Source: PALSA-350 sp036500845 (GTDB lineage Bacteria; Acidobacteriota; Terriglobia; Terriglobales; Acidobacteriaceae). From it: a stretch of DNA of 64,000 nucleotides. Within the stretch, counting starts at the first letter, position 1, and the number at the start of each line of letters is the position of its first letter. The position numbers and the translations under genes were made by a program. The notes under the pieces are model-generated. The model was not told the origin of the DNA and searched no databases. It worked only from the letters and a program-made list of their open reading frames with translations. Shown one piece after another: positions 35,919-45,652 of this stretch. The stretch lies in the NCBI GenBank assembly GCA_036500845.1, contig DASYBJ010000189.1, positions 1 through 64,000 of the forward strand, written 5' to 3'.

Positions 35919-36992
35919 ATGGCCGGACTGAGCATGAGTGACCTGCGGCACGCTACATCAACGCCAAGTAACGGAGAGACTAACGTCCCGGAGGACCCCC
36001 TCGCTCGGAGAGCTAGCCGGCCCCAGAAAGTCTGGGACTACGTCTCTCGATCTCCTTTGGGCTGTCTCTGGAACCTCGATGGAGTTACCCCACGCGTAAT
36101 CGCAAAGAATACTTGGCAATCTTTATTCGCTGACAACCTCTTGGGCCGCTCGGCTGAGCTCGGCTTCTATTTTCTCTTCGCTCTCTTCCCCACTCTGCTT
36201 ACGGCTTGTTCGATACTCGGCCTAGCTGCCCGTTCCGCTTCAAGGATCTACGACAGTCTTCTCTTGTACCTGTCGATTGTCGTGCCATCTTCTGCCCTCG
36301 GCACTGTTGTGGCAACCTTCAATCAGACCGCCGCCTCTGCAACAAGTGGCAAGGTGACCTTTGGTCTGGTAGCCGCGATTTGGTCGGCGTCCGTGGGCTT
36401 TTCTGCCATTCAGGACAGTCTCAACACCGTTTACCGGGTGAAGGAAGAACGGCCCTATTGGAAGGCTAGGTTGTCTGCGATCGGCGTGACAATCCTCCTT
36501 TCGATGCTCGTCACGCTCATTCTAGCTTCGCTGCTGTGCGGGGACTTCTTCGCACATCTTGCTAAATACCATATCCATCATCGGTACTTAGGAGATGCCG
36601 CCACTATTCTCTCGAGGTTGGTAGCGTGGTTCGTCGCGATAGCGCTCCTCTCGCTCCTGTTCGCAATGATCTACTACTTCGGACCAGACGTTAAATCAAA
36701 ACGCTGGCATTGGCTTACGCCTGGTTCTGCCATAGGCATTTTGGGCTGGATCCTGGCCTCCCTCGGTTTTCGTGTATACGTTCACTTCTTCAACACCTAC
36801 TCGGCGAGCTATGGATCTCTCGGAGCGGTCATCATTCTTTTGACTTGGTTTTACATCAGCGGCCTGATGCTCCTGCTTGGTGGTGAGATCAACAGCGAAA
36901 TCGAAGCTGCCGTAAAGGAGAAACGCCACATGACGGCAGGCGTTCCCAGCTCCAGGGGTCTTTCGGCCGTCCCCAATCGCCCAGTCCCCTAG
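35919..36992 (+). CDS. YihY/BrkB-family inner-membrane protein
   Basis: 357 residues (an ATG 15 bases downstream, MSDLRH, is an alternative start). The hydrophilic N terminus of about 70 residues precedes the family core: ELGFYFLFALFPTLLTACSILG, ALIWSASVGFSAIQ-like segment (AIWSASVGFSAIQDSLNTVY), YYFGPDVK, and GSAIGILGWILASLGFRVYV with NTYSASYGSLGAVIILLTWF. About six membrane spans are visible. Function of the family is unsettled (once called ribonuclease BN, wrongly). A 9-bp inverted repeat follows directly at 36993-37041. Confidence 0.88.
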   Translation: MAGLSMSDLRHATSTPSNGETNVPEDPLARRASRPQKVWDYVSRSPLGCLWNLDGVTPRVIAKNTWQSLFADNLLGRSAELGFYFLFALFPTLLTACSILGLAARSASRIYDSLLLYLSIVVPSSALGTVVATFNQTAASATSGKVTFGLVAAIWSASVGFSAIQDSLNTVYRVKEERPYWKARLSAIGVTILLSMLVTLILASLLCGDFFAHLAKYHIHHRYLGDAATILSRLVAWFVAIALLSLLFAMIYYFGPDVKSKRWHWLTPGSAIGILGWILASLGFRVYVHFFNTYSASYGSLGAVIILLTWFYISGLMLLLGGEINSEIEAAVKEKRHMTAGVPSSRGLSAVPNRPVP

Positions 36993-37041
36993 AGCAGGCT
37001 GTTGAAAAACTAGTCTGCGGCGAACGAACCGGCAGCCTGCT
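36993..37041. repeat. 9-bp inverted repeat after the YihY gene, terminator or IS-end relic
   Basis: AGCAGGCTG at 36993-37001 and CAGCCTGCT at 37033-37041 are exact inverse complements. The left side continues TTGAAAAAC, the sort of sequence (CTGTTGAAAAA) found at termini of some IS families. With no transposase nearby it could be a tiny relic or simply a long-loop terminator. Confidence 0.35.
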
Positions 37042-37229
37042 AGACCGCAGTTCGCTGTCGCCACCGCGCGCGGGGACACCACATGGATGCGACGAACTCG
37101 TCGCTCCGGCACAAACAAACCGAGTGCCGCTTGCTTCGCATCCAAACACCTTCAAGGGATGGACAACGGTTGAGCTACGTAAAGGACATCTCGACAACGG
37201 TTCAATCACGTGTCGTCCGAGCCAGCGGC

Positions 37230-40196
37230 ATGTGCACTCGCTTCAAGACATTCTTCGCCATCTTGTTCCTGATCGTTTGTTGTTCCATTTTCGGCCAGAC
37301 GAAGCGCTCCGCCGAACAGAATCCGGCGACATCCCCGCAGACGGAGAGACTGTTGTACTCATACGAAGGCCAGAAAGTCACTTCGATCGAGCTTGCCGGG
37401 CGGCCAGAATTGAACGCAAATCAGTTCACGCCGTTATTTGCCCAGCATGCAGGCGAGCCATTCTCCCGAGAGAAGGTCGAGCAGACGGTCCGAGCTCTTA
37501 AAGAAAAGGGAAAGTTCGACGAAGTGCAGGTTCAGGTTGACCCTCAGGCGGACGGAGTTCGGATTCTGTTGGTTTTGGAACCCGCGGTCTATTTCGGCCT
37601 CTTCGAGTTTCCCGGTGCAGAACGCTTCGCTTATTCACGACTGGTACAAGTGGCGAACTATCCTCCGCAAGCGCCTTTCAATGCAGATGAGATCGTACAG
37701 GACCAAAACAGCCTAATCAATTTTTTTAGAGAGCAGGGTTATTTTGAGGCAGAAGTTCGTCCCGAAGTTAAGGTGGACCAAGAGCATGGTCTGGCAAATG
37801 TGATTTTTCACGTCAGTTTGAGCCGTCGTGCGAGATTCGGGACGATCGAGGTCGTCGGCATTCCCGCGGAACAAGCCGCAAGCTTAGGCCACAGCCTTCA
37901 AAGTTTCATGGCGAGGGCTCGAGGGGCGGCGATCCGGTCGGGAAAGACTTACAACAGGACGACCCTCAGCAATGCCACGAAGTATCTGCAGAGCAAGCTC
38001 GAGAAGAACGGGCGTCTGGCTGCGCAGGTGCAGCTTGCAGGGGCTGAGTACCACGCCCCCACAAACCGCGCGGACATTCATTTTGAAGTACACCCGGGTC
38101 CGTTGATTCACGTCGAGATTAAGGGTGCTCATTTATGGAGTTGGACTCGCAAGTCCCTGCTTCCTATCTATCAAGGTGTCGGCGTCGATCCCGAATTGGT
38201 GCAAGAAGGACGCCAAGCCCTGCTCTCGTATTTTCAGGGGAAAGGTTACTTCGACGTTAAAGTCGATTCGGATTTTCGAACCGAGGACTCGACCGATATC
38301 ATCGTCTATCAAATCTCAAAAGAGAAAAAACACAAAGTGACGGATGTCACTCTCTCTGGAAACAGTCAACTCAATAGTTCGGATTTGATGTCCCATATTG
38401 CAGTTGAAAAGAAACATCTGTTTTCTCCGGGAAAGTTTAGTGAAGCACTCGTCCGTACGAGCGTAAAGAATCTCGAGGCTGTCTATAAATCCAACGGCTT
38501 CAGTAGCGTCAAAGTCACCTCGACCGTAGTCAATGGTGGCGCCGACATACGAGTCATATTTCACGTCGACGAAGGCCCGCGAGATGAAGTAGCAGCATTG
38601 CGGATCGAAGGCGCCGATACTCTACCGCAGTCTATGTTTGCGCCTGGAGGGCTGAAACTCGGACCGGGCCGTCCGTACTCGCAGCAGTTGGTGCAAGAGG
38701 ATCGCACGAATATAACCGCTCACTATTTGCAGTCGGGGTATCTGACTGCGCGTTTTCGGGAGACTGCATCGCCGGTCTCCAAGAGCGATCCCCACCATAT
38801 CAATGTCGTCTACCACATTTATGAAGGGCCTCGGGTGTACACGGCAAACGTGGTAACTCTGGGGCGGCAGCACATACAGCAGCGACTGATCGATCGGGAT
38901 GTGGGTTCGATCAAACCGGGGCAGCCACTTACCGAAACCCAGCTTCTCACCGCCGAAAGCAAACTCTATGACCACACCGGTGTGTTTGACTGGGCAGAGG
39001 TCGACCCGAGGAGACAAATTACAACTCAGACCAAGGAAGACGTCTTGGTCAAGGTACACGAAAGCAGGAAGAATCAGATCACCTATGGCTTTGGATTTGA
39101 AATCATCAACCGCGGGGGCAGTGTACCGAGCGGCACTGTCGCCCTGCCCAATCTCCCACCGATCGGCCTACCCTCGACCTTTACGACGAGCCAAAAGACT
39201 TTCTATGGACCGCGAGGCACGTTCCAATATACGCGCAATAACGTACGCGGGAAGGGAGAATCGATCTCCTTTACGGCGTTTGCCGGACGGCTCGACCAAC
39301 GGGGTGCAGCCTATTACATCGATCCGAACTTAAGGTGGACGAGATGGTCCGCGACTGGCTCACTCTCCATCGAAAAGAATGAAGAGAACCCGGTCTACTC
39401 CTCCCGGGTGGGACTTGGCAGCTATCAAATTCAGAGATTCCTGGGTAATGGCAAGGCCAACGTCCTTTTCCTCCGCTACAGCTTCAGCAAAACGGATCTG
39501 ACCAGGATTGAGATACCCCAACTCGTCTTACCGCAAGATCAGCATGTCCGGCTATCTACAATCGCGGCTAACATTACACGCGATACACGTGATAACCCTC
39601 TGGATGCGCATAAGGGTCTACTTGAGAGCGTCGAGCTAAATTTCAACACCACCAAACTGGGTTCAAGCGTGAACTTTGCCAAACTTACCTCGCAGGCTGC
39701 TTATTACAAGCAGATCCCTCATGACATTGTATGGGCAAACAGCATTCGTATCGGCCTGGCCCAACCCTTCGCTGGTAGCCGCGTACCGCTCAGCGAAGCA
39801 TTCTTTACGGGTGGTGGCAACACGTTGCGGGGCTTTCCGTTGGATGGTGCAGGCCCCCAGCGGCAGGTACCAGTCTGCAGTGGCGGGTCATCCACGAACT
39901 GCACTTTGATTCAGGTCCCGAGCGGTGGAAATGAATTGCTCATTCTGAACTCCGAACTACGCATCCCGTTACCGATCAAGAAGGGTTTGGGTATCGTCAC
40001 CTTTTATGACGGAGGGAATGTCTTTCCCAAAGTAGGTTTCCACGATTTCACTTCGCTCTATTCCAACAACGTAGGCGTTGGCCTACGCTACGCGACACCT
40101 GTCGGCCCAGTAAGAATCGATGTAGGCCGCAACCTCAATCCGATACCAGGAATCAAGGCGACACAGTACTTCGTCAGTATCGGACAAGCATTTTGA
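37230..40196 (+). CDS. BamA/TamA-family outer-membrane protein with about seven POTRA domains
   Basis: 988 residues from the ATG at 37230 (MCTRFKTFFAILF, a signal peptide ending near SIFGQ); the frame extends to 37083 without protein-like sequence. I count about seven POTRA repeats between residues 45 and 600, recognisable by beginnings such as VTSIELAG, LIHVEIKGA, VTDVTLSGNSQL and ends such as FHVDEGPRD and YHIYEGPRV. The C-terminal 380 residues form the Omp85 barrel with RGFPLDGAGP (the conserved R-G-F/Y loop motif) and the final strand YFVSIGQAF ending in Phe. BamA usually has five POTRA and TamA three. TamB follows 10 bases later, favouring a TamA-like role. Confidence 0.9.
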   Translation: MCTRFKTFFAILFLIVCCSIFGQTKRSAEQNPATSPQTERLLYSYEGQKVTSIELAGRPELNANQFTPLFAQHAGEPFSREKVEQTVRALKEKGKFDEVQVQVDPQADGVRILLVLEPAVYFGLFEFPGAERFAYSRLVQVANYPPQAPFNADEIVQDQNSLINFFREQGYFEAEVRPEVKVDQEHGLANVIFHVSLSRRARFGTIEVVGIPAEQAASLGHSLQSFMARARGAAIRSGKTYNRTTLSNATKYLQSKLEKNGRLAAQVQLAGAEYHAPTNRADIHFEVHPGPLIHVEIKGAHLWSWTRKSLLPIYQGVGVDPELVQEGRQALLSYFQGKGYFDVKVDSDFRTEDSTDIIVYQISKEKKHKVTDVTLSGNSQLNSSDLMSHIAVEKKHLFSPGKFSEALVRTSVKNLEAVYKSNGFSSVKVTSTVVNGGADIRVIFHVDEGPRDEVAALRIEGADTLPQSMFAPGGLKLGPGRPYSQQLVQEDRTNITAHYLQSGYLTARFRETASPVSKSDPHHINVVYHIYEGPRVYTANVVTLGRQHIQQRLIDRDVGSIKPGQPLTETQLLTAESKLYDHTGVFDWAEVDPRRQITTQTKEDVLVKVHESRKNQITYGFGFEIINRGGSVPSGTVALPNLPPIGLPSTFTTSQKTFYGPRGTFQYTRNNVRGKGESISFTAFAGRLDQRGAAYYIDPNLRWTRWSATGSLSIEKNEENPVYSSRVGLGSYQIQRFLGNGKANVLFLRYSFSKTDLTRIEIPQLVLPQDQHVRLSTIAANITRDTRDNPLDAHKGLLESVELNFNTTKLGSSVNFAKLTSQAAYYKQIPHDIVWANSIRIGLAQPFAGSRVPLSEAFFTGGGNTLRGFPLDGAGPQRQVPVCSGGSSTNCTLIQVPSGGNELLILNSELRIPLPIKKGLGIVTFYDGGNVFPKVGFHDFTSLYSNNVGVGLRYATPVGPVRIDVGRNLNPIPGIKATQYFVSIGQAF

Positions 40197-40206
40197 GCGA
40201 GAACAC

Positions 40207-43200
40207 ATGAACATTGCAGTTTTACGATCCGCTCCGAAACTCCAGCCGAAGATCCACCGGCCGAAACACCCCGGCTTCAGAATCGCCGGCTGGATTGCGG
40301 CGGGTTTGGCCGTTCTGATCCTACTGGTCGCGACCACCACCGCAATCGTGCTGCACACCACATGGTTTCACAATTATGTACTCCTCGAAGTACAGAAGCA
40401 GGCTAGCAAACAGCTGGATACGAAGGTGGAGTTACAAAACTTCACTTTGCATCTTTCGAAACTTAGCCTCGATCTCTACGGATTGACAGTCCACGGGGCA
40501 GCGCCTTACGCGAACCCTCCGTTGCTCCAGGTGGAGCACCTGGAAGTTGGTGTCCAGATCGTTTCTGTCTTGCACAAGAAGTGGTATCTAAGCAGTTTGC
40601 GCATCGATCGCCCGGTTGCGAAAGTGTTCACTGACGCACACGGCATCTCCAATATTCCTAAACTGAAAAGCAGTGGAAGCGGTAGCAGCACCAGCGTGTT
40701 CGATCTGGGTGTCCGCCACGCCGTGCTTGCGAACGGAGAGGTTTATTTCAACGATAAACAAAGCGTCATCAGCGCGGACTTGCATGACCTTGAGTTCCGC
40801 GCTGCATTCGACAGGGTGCCCCAGAAGTATTCAGGAGAACTGAGCTATTCGGACGGACATCTTTCCGCCGGTTCCTTCGCCCCTCTTCAACACAACTTCG
40901 ATGCTCAATTCGAGGCGACGCCGACCACCTTTCATCTCACGCAAGCTAAGTTGAGCAGTGGCCAGTCACAAGTGGTTCTCACGGCGGTCATAGAGAACTA
41001 TAACCAGCCGCATCTCCAAGCGCATTACGAAGCGATATTGGATGGCGCGCAGGCCCGCCAAATTGTCCATGATCCAAGTGTGCCGACTGGCCTACTCCGC
41101 GCCAGCGGTTCAGTGCAGTACCAAGCAAGTGCCAATCGTCCCCTGCTCGAGGCTCTTGTGCTGAATGGGACCCTGAGCAGCAGGCGGCTAGACGTTCAGA
41201 CGCCGCAGTTTGGAACTCGTATTGATGACCTAGCCGCCGATTACACGCTTGCGCATGGAAATGCGAGAGTCCGCGGTTTCCATGCACGACTATTCGGCGG
41301 TGAGCTGAACGGGACAGCGACAATGATCGATGTGGCCGGCAACTCACACTCGAGCCTCGACGCATCGCTTCACGGAGTATCGCTTGCGGATTTGAGGCGC
41401 GCAGTTCGTGCGTCCTCCATGCCGCGAAATGTATTTGTTGCCGGAGTATTGAATGCGGATGCGAATGCCACTTGGGGTAAGACCTTCGATAACCTAGAGG
41501 TACAAGCCAATACCGTGTTGAAGGGGCAGGTCTCGAAGGTAAGCAATGCTGCCCCTTCTTCCGCGGTAATACCGGTGAACAGCGCGATCCATGCCACTTA
41601 TCTCGCTTCGAGCAAGAAAGTATCTGTGCTACAGAGCTTTGTCCGTACGCCACAAACAAGCTTGACCATGAATGGCGTGGTGAGTAACCGTTCGAGCTTA
41701 GCAGTGCGATTTCGATCCAACGATCTGAGCGAGCTTGAAACGGCGGCAGATATATTCCGCACGTCGGCCAATCCTGCCCAGGCCCTCGGTCTCGCCGGAA
41801 CCGCGTCATTCGACGGACTGGTTCACGGCTCTACGAGTTCACCGCAGTTAGAGGGACAGTTGGTCGCCTCAAATGTGCATCTCAACGGAACCGAGTGGCG
41901 GTCCCTGAGTACGAAGGTGACCGCCAGTCCGTCATTGGTCAGCTTGCAAAACGCAGATCTAAAGCCAGTTTCTCAGGGACGGATCATGCTGAATGCGAGC
42001 GCCGGACTCAAAGAATGGTCCTTCACGAAATCCAGCTCCGTCCAGATCCAGCTCGGGGCATCCCAGCTTGACATTTCAAACCTGGCGAAGGCTGCGGGAT
42101 TGCAAATGCCTGTCACTGGCATTCTGGGCGCGGACGTACGAGTCCATGGGACCGCTCTGCGTCCGGTGGGACAAGGGAATGTATCGCTAACGCGGAGCAA
42201 AGTGTACGGCGAGCCTGTTCAGTCGGCGGAGTTGACCTTCGCAGGCATAGGAGACGAGGTGCGGGGGAATCTCGCAGTTCGTCTTCCGGCTGGCAACCTA
42301 CAAAGCAAGGTCACAGTCCGGCCGCAACAGAAGAGCTATTCCGCCCAACTCGTCGCGGATGGGATTCGTCTGGAGCAGCTGCAGACAGTCAGCTCCCACA
42401 ATATCGACGTGAAGGGTGCAGTCAATTTGCATGCGAGTGGCGAGGGAACGTTCGAGAATCCTGAACTCCAAGCGACTCTGCAGAGCTCCCGGCTGGACGT
42501 GCAGAAGGCGACGGTCACGGGACTTAATCTGCAACTCAACGTTGCGAACCATGTGGGCACGGCAGTGTTGGCCTCGGAAGCCATGAATTCCTCCATCCGG
42601 GGGAATGCGAAGGTGAATCTTACTGGCGATTATGCTGCCGAAACCACGCTGGATACTCAGACAATTCCTTTGCAGCCGATATTGGCCATCTATGCACCTT
42701 CACAGGCAGCCGATCTCCGAGGAGAGACCGAACTGCATGCTACTTTGCGTGGGCCCCTCAAGAACACGAAACTACTCGAAGCTCATCTCACGATTCCCAA
42801 ACTGACTCTGGCTTACAGCAATACGGTCAATCTTGCCGCAGCCTCACCCATTCACGTGGATTACAAAGACGGAACGATCACGGTTCAGCGTGCAGCGATT
42901 CGCGGGACGGATACCGATTTGCAGTTCCAGGGATCGGTTCCTACGAGCGGAAATGCTCGTATGTCTCTCCTTCTTCTCGGTACGGTGAATCTGCAGCTTG
43001 CACAGCTATTCGATCCAGATGTAAGGAGCTCTGGTGAACTGAAGTTCAACATCAATTCGTATGGTGCCACAAAAGATCCCAATGTCCAGGGCCAGATCGA
43101 GATTGTAGATGTGAACTTCGCCAGCGAAGATCTGCCGCTCGCTTTACAACATGGCAACGGCGTGCTTAGCTTAACGAAGGATCGCCTCAACATCACAACG

Positions 43201-44226
43201 TTTCAAGGCAATCTTGGGGGTGGCACCCTCAGCGCTCAGGGCGGCGTCGCCTACCGACCAGCCGTTCAGTTCGCTCTCGGAGTATCGGCCAAAGGCGTTC
43301 GTATGCTTTACCCGCAGGGCATGCGCGAAGGAGTCAATGCTGATCTCAGACTCTCCGGCACAACGGAGAATGCGATGCTCGGAGGGCAGGTTCAAATCAC
43401 GGACCTGTCTTTTACTCCAGCCTTCGACCTGAGTAACTTCATGAATCAGCTTTCAGGCGGAGTAGCCGCACCACCTACGCAGGGATTTAGCCAGAACGTA
43501 CAGCTGAACTTGGCTGTGCATTCTGTGAGCAATTTGAATCTTGTGAGCAGAACTCTGAGCGTCGGCGGCAGTGCAAACCTGCAGGTCCGCGGCACAGCCG
43601 CACAGCCTGTCATTCTCGGCCGTGTCAATCTTAACGATGGAGATATCATCCTCAATGGCAACAGGTTTGTCCTGAACGGTGGGACCATTCAGTTCGTCAA
43701 CCCTGTCCAGACGGAGCCAGTTGTGAATCTTGCGGTCAGCACCGCGATCCAGCAATACAACATCTCAATGCGATTCAACGGACCTATCGATCAATTGCGT
43801 ACCTCCTATTCTTCTGATCCGTCTTTGCCGGCTGCCGACATCATCAATTTGTTGGCATTCGGTCAGACGACGGAAGCAAATGCCGCGAATCCCGTCACCC
43901 CGGCAAACCAGGCGGCAGAATCACTTCTTGCCTCGCAAGTGAGCAGCCAGATCACCAGCCGCGTGTCCAAAATTGCCGGTATCTCGCAGCTCTCTATCAA
44001 CCCGGTGCTGGCAGGAGGGAGCACTCAAGGCCCGCCCGGTGCGAATATCACGATTCAGCAAAGAGTTACAGGAAACCTCTTCATCACTTTCTCGAGCAAT
44101 GTAGCCTCGACACAAAATCAAGTGATCTCGGGCCAATATCAGTTATCTCCGCGTGTGGCGGTGAGCGCCACAAAGGACCAAAATGGCGGGTTCGGGTTCG
44201 ACACACTGATCAAGAAGACCTGGTAA
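40207..44226 (+). CDS. tamB: TamB-like translocation/assembly module (AsmA-like)
   Basis: 1339 residues. One N-terminal membrane anchor (RIAGWIAAGLAVLILLVATTT, about 25-47) is followed by a very long beta-rich repetitive periplasmic region with AsmA-like N-terminal features (VELQNFTLHLSKLSLDLYGL). A C-terminal TamB/DUF490 domain carries PVNLAVSTAIQQYNI, FNGPIDQLRTSYSSDP, SLPAADIINLLAFGQT and the terminal barrel-like segment SGQYQLSPRVAVSATKDQ. TamB-type proteins bridge inner and outer membranes, helping barrel insertion and/or carrying phospholipids. The gene follows the POTRA protein by 10 bases, the classical tamA-tamB arrangement. Confidence 0.9.
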   Translation: MNIAVLRSAPKLQPKIHRPKHPGFRIAGWIAAGLAVLILLVATTTAIVLHTTWFHNYVLLEVQKQASKQLDTKVELQNFTLHLSKLSLDLYGLTVHGAAPYANPPLLQVEHLEVGVQIVSVLHKKWYLSSLRIDRPVAKVFTDAHGISNIPKLKSSGSGSSTSVFDLGVRHAVLANGEVYFNDKQSVISADLHDLEFRAAFDRVPQKYSGELSYSDGHLSAGSFAPLQHNFDAQFEATPTTFHLTQAKLSSGQSQVVLTAVIENYNQPHLQAHYEAILDGAQARQIVHDPSVPTGLLRASGSVQYQASANRPLLEALVLNGTLSSRRLDVQTPQFGTRIDDLAADYTLAHGNARVRGFHARLFGGELNGTATMIDVAGNSHSSLDASLHGVSLADLRRAVRASSMPRNVFVAGVLNADANATWGKTFDNLEVQANTVLKGQVSKVSNAAPSSAVIPVNSAIHATYLASSKKVSVLQSFVRTPQTSLTMNGVVSNRSSLAVRFRSNDLSELETAADIFRTSANPAQALGLAGTASFDGLVHGSTSSPQLEGQLVASNVHLNGTEWRSLSTKVTASPSLVSLQNADLKPVSQGRIMLNASAGLKEWSFTKSSSVQIQLGASQLDISNLAKAAGLQMPVTGILGADVRVHGTALRPVGQGNVSLTRSKVYGEPVQSAELTFAGIGDEVRGNLAVRLPAGNLQSKVTVRPQQKSYSAQLVADGIRLEQLQTVSSHNIDVKGAVNLHASGEGTFENPELQATLQSSRLDVQKATVTGLNLQLNVANHVGTAVLASEAMNSSIRGNAKVNLTGDYAAETTLDTQTIPLQPILAIYAPSQAADLRGETELHATLRGPLKNTKLLEAHLTIPKLTLAYSNTVNLAAASPIHVDYKDGTITVQRAAIRGTDTDLQFQGSVPTSGNARMSLLLLGTVNLQLAQLFDPDVRSSGELKFNINSYGATKDPNVQGQIEIVDVNFASEDLPLALQHGNGVLSLTKDRLNITTFQGNLGGGTLSAQGGVAYRPAVQFALGVSAKGVRMLYPQGMREGVNADLRLSGTTENAMLGGQVQITDLSFTPAFDLSNFMNQLSGGVAAPPTQGFSQNVQLNLAVHSVSNLNLVSRTLSVGGSANLQVRGTAAQPVILGRVNLNDGDIILNGNRFVLNGGTIQFVNPVQTEPVVNLAVSTAIQQYNISMRFNGPIDQLRTSYSSDPSLPAADIINLLAFGQTTEANAANPVTPANQAAESLLASQVSSQITSRVSKIAGISQLSINPVLAGGSTQGPPGANITIQQRVTGNLFITFSSNVASTQNQVISGQYQLSPRVAVSATKDQNGGFGFDTLIKKTW

Positions 44227-44239
44227 AGCGCCGTAAAGC

Positions 44240-44311
44240 GGATTCCAGATCTCTCGCGCGACAGTCTGAGAGAGGAGGTCTATTCTGGAATCCAGGTCTG
44301 TTCTGGAATCC
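44240..44311 (+). terminator. Inverted and direct repeats after tamB
   Basis: GGATTCCAGA (44240-44249) is the exact inverse of TCTGGAATCC (44284-44293); CTCTC and GAGAG arms extend the stem. The right arm is duplicated: TCTGGAATCC recurs at 44302-44311 within a direct repeat (AGGTCT-A/G-TTCTGGAATCCA). No T-run follows. It is probably a transcript-end structure with a slipped second arm. Confidence 0.5.
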
Positions 44312-44451
44312 AATGACCGGCGGCATCAGTATGAGTCCGTGAAAAACAGGCGAGGCATTTGTGCTGATTGCGCTGCAACTTTGCGCTTGTCACTGCCCTT
44401 CTCGCCTTATCTACGAACTCAGGTGGTTTGCATAATACGTGGGAGATACTA

Positions 44452-45378
44452 ATGAAAGCAGTGGTGCTACATGAGTACGGCGGTCCTGAAGAGCTGAAGT
44501 TTGAGGACAACGTGCCTGATCCGCAAGTCAGCGGAGATACTGTACTGATCGCGTCGGCCGCTGCGAGCGTGAATCCGATCGACTGGAAGATTCGGTCGGG
44601 TATGAGGAAGAAGGATCTTCCGTTGTCGCTTCCGGCCATCCTTGGACGGGACGTGAGCGGCGTCGTTCGCGCGGTGGGCACGAATGTGAAGCACTTCAGG
44701 CCCGGTGACCGCGTGCTCGCCTTTGCCAATTCAACCTATGCCGAACTGGTAGCCGTGGACGATTCCATTGTGACCCATCTTCCCGATGGCGTGGATTTGG
44801 TGGATGCAGCGGCGATTCCTCTCATTGCCTTAACGGGGGATCAACTCGTTCGCCGTGCTGCCAAGATACAAAAGGGACAGACCGTATTGATCACGGGAGC
44901 TCTGGGCAGTGTGGGACGGGCTGCGGTTCACACCGCGAGGAAAATTGGTGCTCGGGTGATTGCGGGCGTTCGCAAGACGCAACTCGAGAAGGTAACCTCG
45001 CTCGGAACTGCCGGCGCATTGGCAATTGATGACCAGGATGCGATTGCGAATATGGGATTTGTGGATGCAATCGCCGATACGGTTGGAGGCGATGTTGCGG
45101 CGAGGCTAATCGTCAAGGTGAAAGAGGGCGGTACCCTGGGCTATGCCTCTGTTTTGCCGGAGGGCACGTCGGCACTGAATCCGACAGTAACGGTCACGCG
45201 CGTATCTGCGCAGCCTGATCCTTCCAAAGTTCGCGAATTTGCGGACGATATACGGGATGGCAAGTTCAATTTACCGATCGGACGCCGAGTCCCCTTGCGC
45301 GATGCGAGTGAAGCGCACAGGCTCGCTGAGAGGGACGGCATTGGGAAGATTATCCTGCGCGCCGCGGAAGGTTCGTAA
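44452..45378 (+). CDS. MDR-family NAD(P)-dependent oxidoreductase (quinone-reductase type)
   Basis: 308 residues from the ATG at 44452, preceded by GGGAGATACTA; upstream extension to 44368 has no merit. Medium-chain dehydrogenase/reductase: MKAVVLHEYGGPEELKFED start, GRDVSGVVRAVGTNV, PGDRVLAF, and the nucleotide-binding LITGALGSVGRAAVHTA. The zinc ligands of alcohol dehydrogenases are absent, so it belongs with zinc-free quinone or enone reductases using NADPH. Physiological substrate unknown. An 8-bp stem terminator-like repeat follows at 45422-45452. Confidence 0.88.
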   Translation: MKAVVLHEYGGPEELKFEDNVPDPQVSGDTVLIASAAASVNPIDWKIRSGMRKKDLPLSLPAILGRDVSGVVRAVGTNVKHFRPGDRVLAFANSTYAELVAVDDSIVTHLPDGVDLVDAAAIPLIALTGDQLVRRAAKIQKGQTVLITGALGSVGRAAVHTARKIGARVIAGVRKTQLEKVTSLGTAGALAIDDQDAIANMGFVDAIADTVGGDVAARLIVKVKEGGTLGYASVLPEGTSALNPTVTVTRVSAQPDPSKVREFADDIRDGKFNLPIGRRVPLRDASEAHRLAERDGIGKIILRAAEGS

Positions 45379-45421
45379 CAACCGTGGCGATACTTCCACA
45401 GCAGCTCAAGATAGCGAGGCA

Positions 45422-45452
45422 ATCCCCTGTTCCTCTGTCATCGGCAGGGGAT
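45422..45452. terminator. 8-bp inverted repeat after the oxidoreductase gene
   Basis: ATCCCCTG (45422-45429) is exactly inverse to CAGGGGAT (45445-45452) around a 15-base loop. It lacks a T-run. Its location 44 bases after the stop codon suggests a transcript-end hairpin. Confidence 0.35.
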
Positions 45453-45652
45453 GGCCGCGGCCGAACCCTGAAGAACTCACGAGCTCGTTGTCTTTACGAC
45501 CTTCGGTCTTGTGAGCATCTAGACTATTCGCCTTATCTTCGCCTATCATAAACTCCATCGTGGAGAGGCGATCAGCCATCTGCGTGCAAAGTTCGAGAAT
45601 TGTTGGCATACGCCTGAGCGCCAGAAGGGCTCGATGAGGGGAGTTGCAGGGA

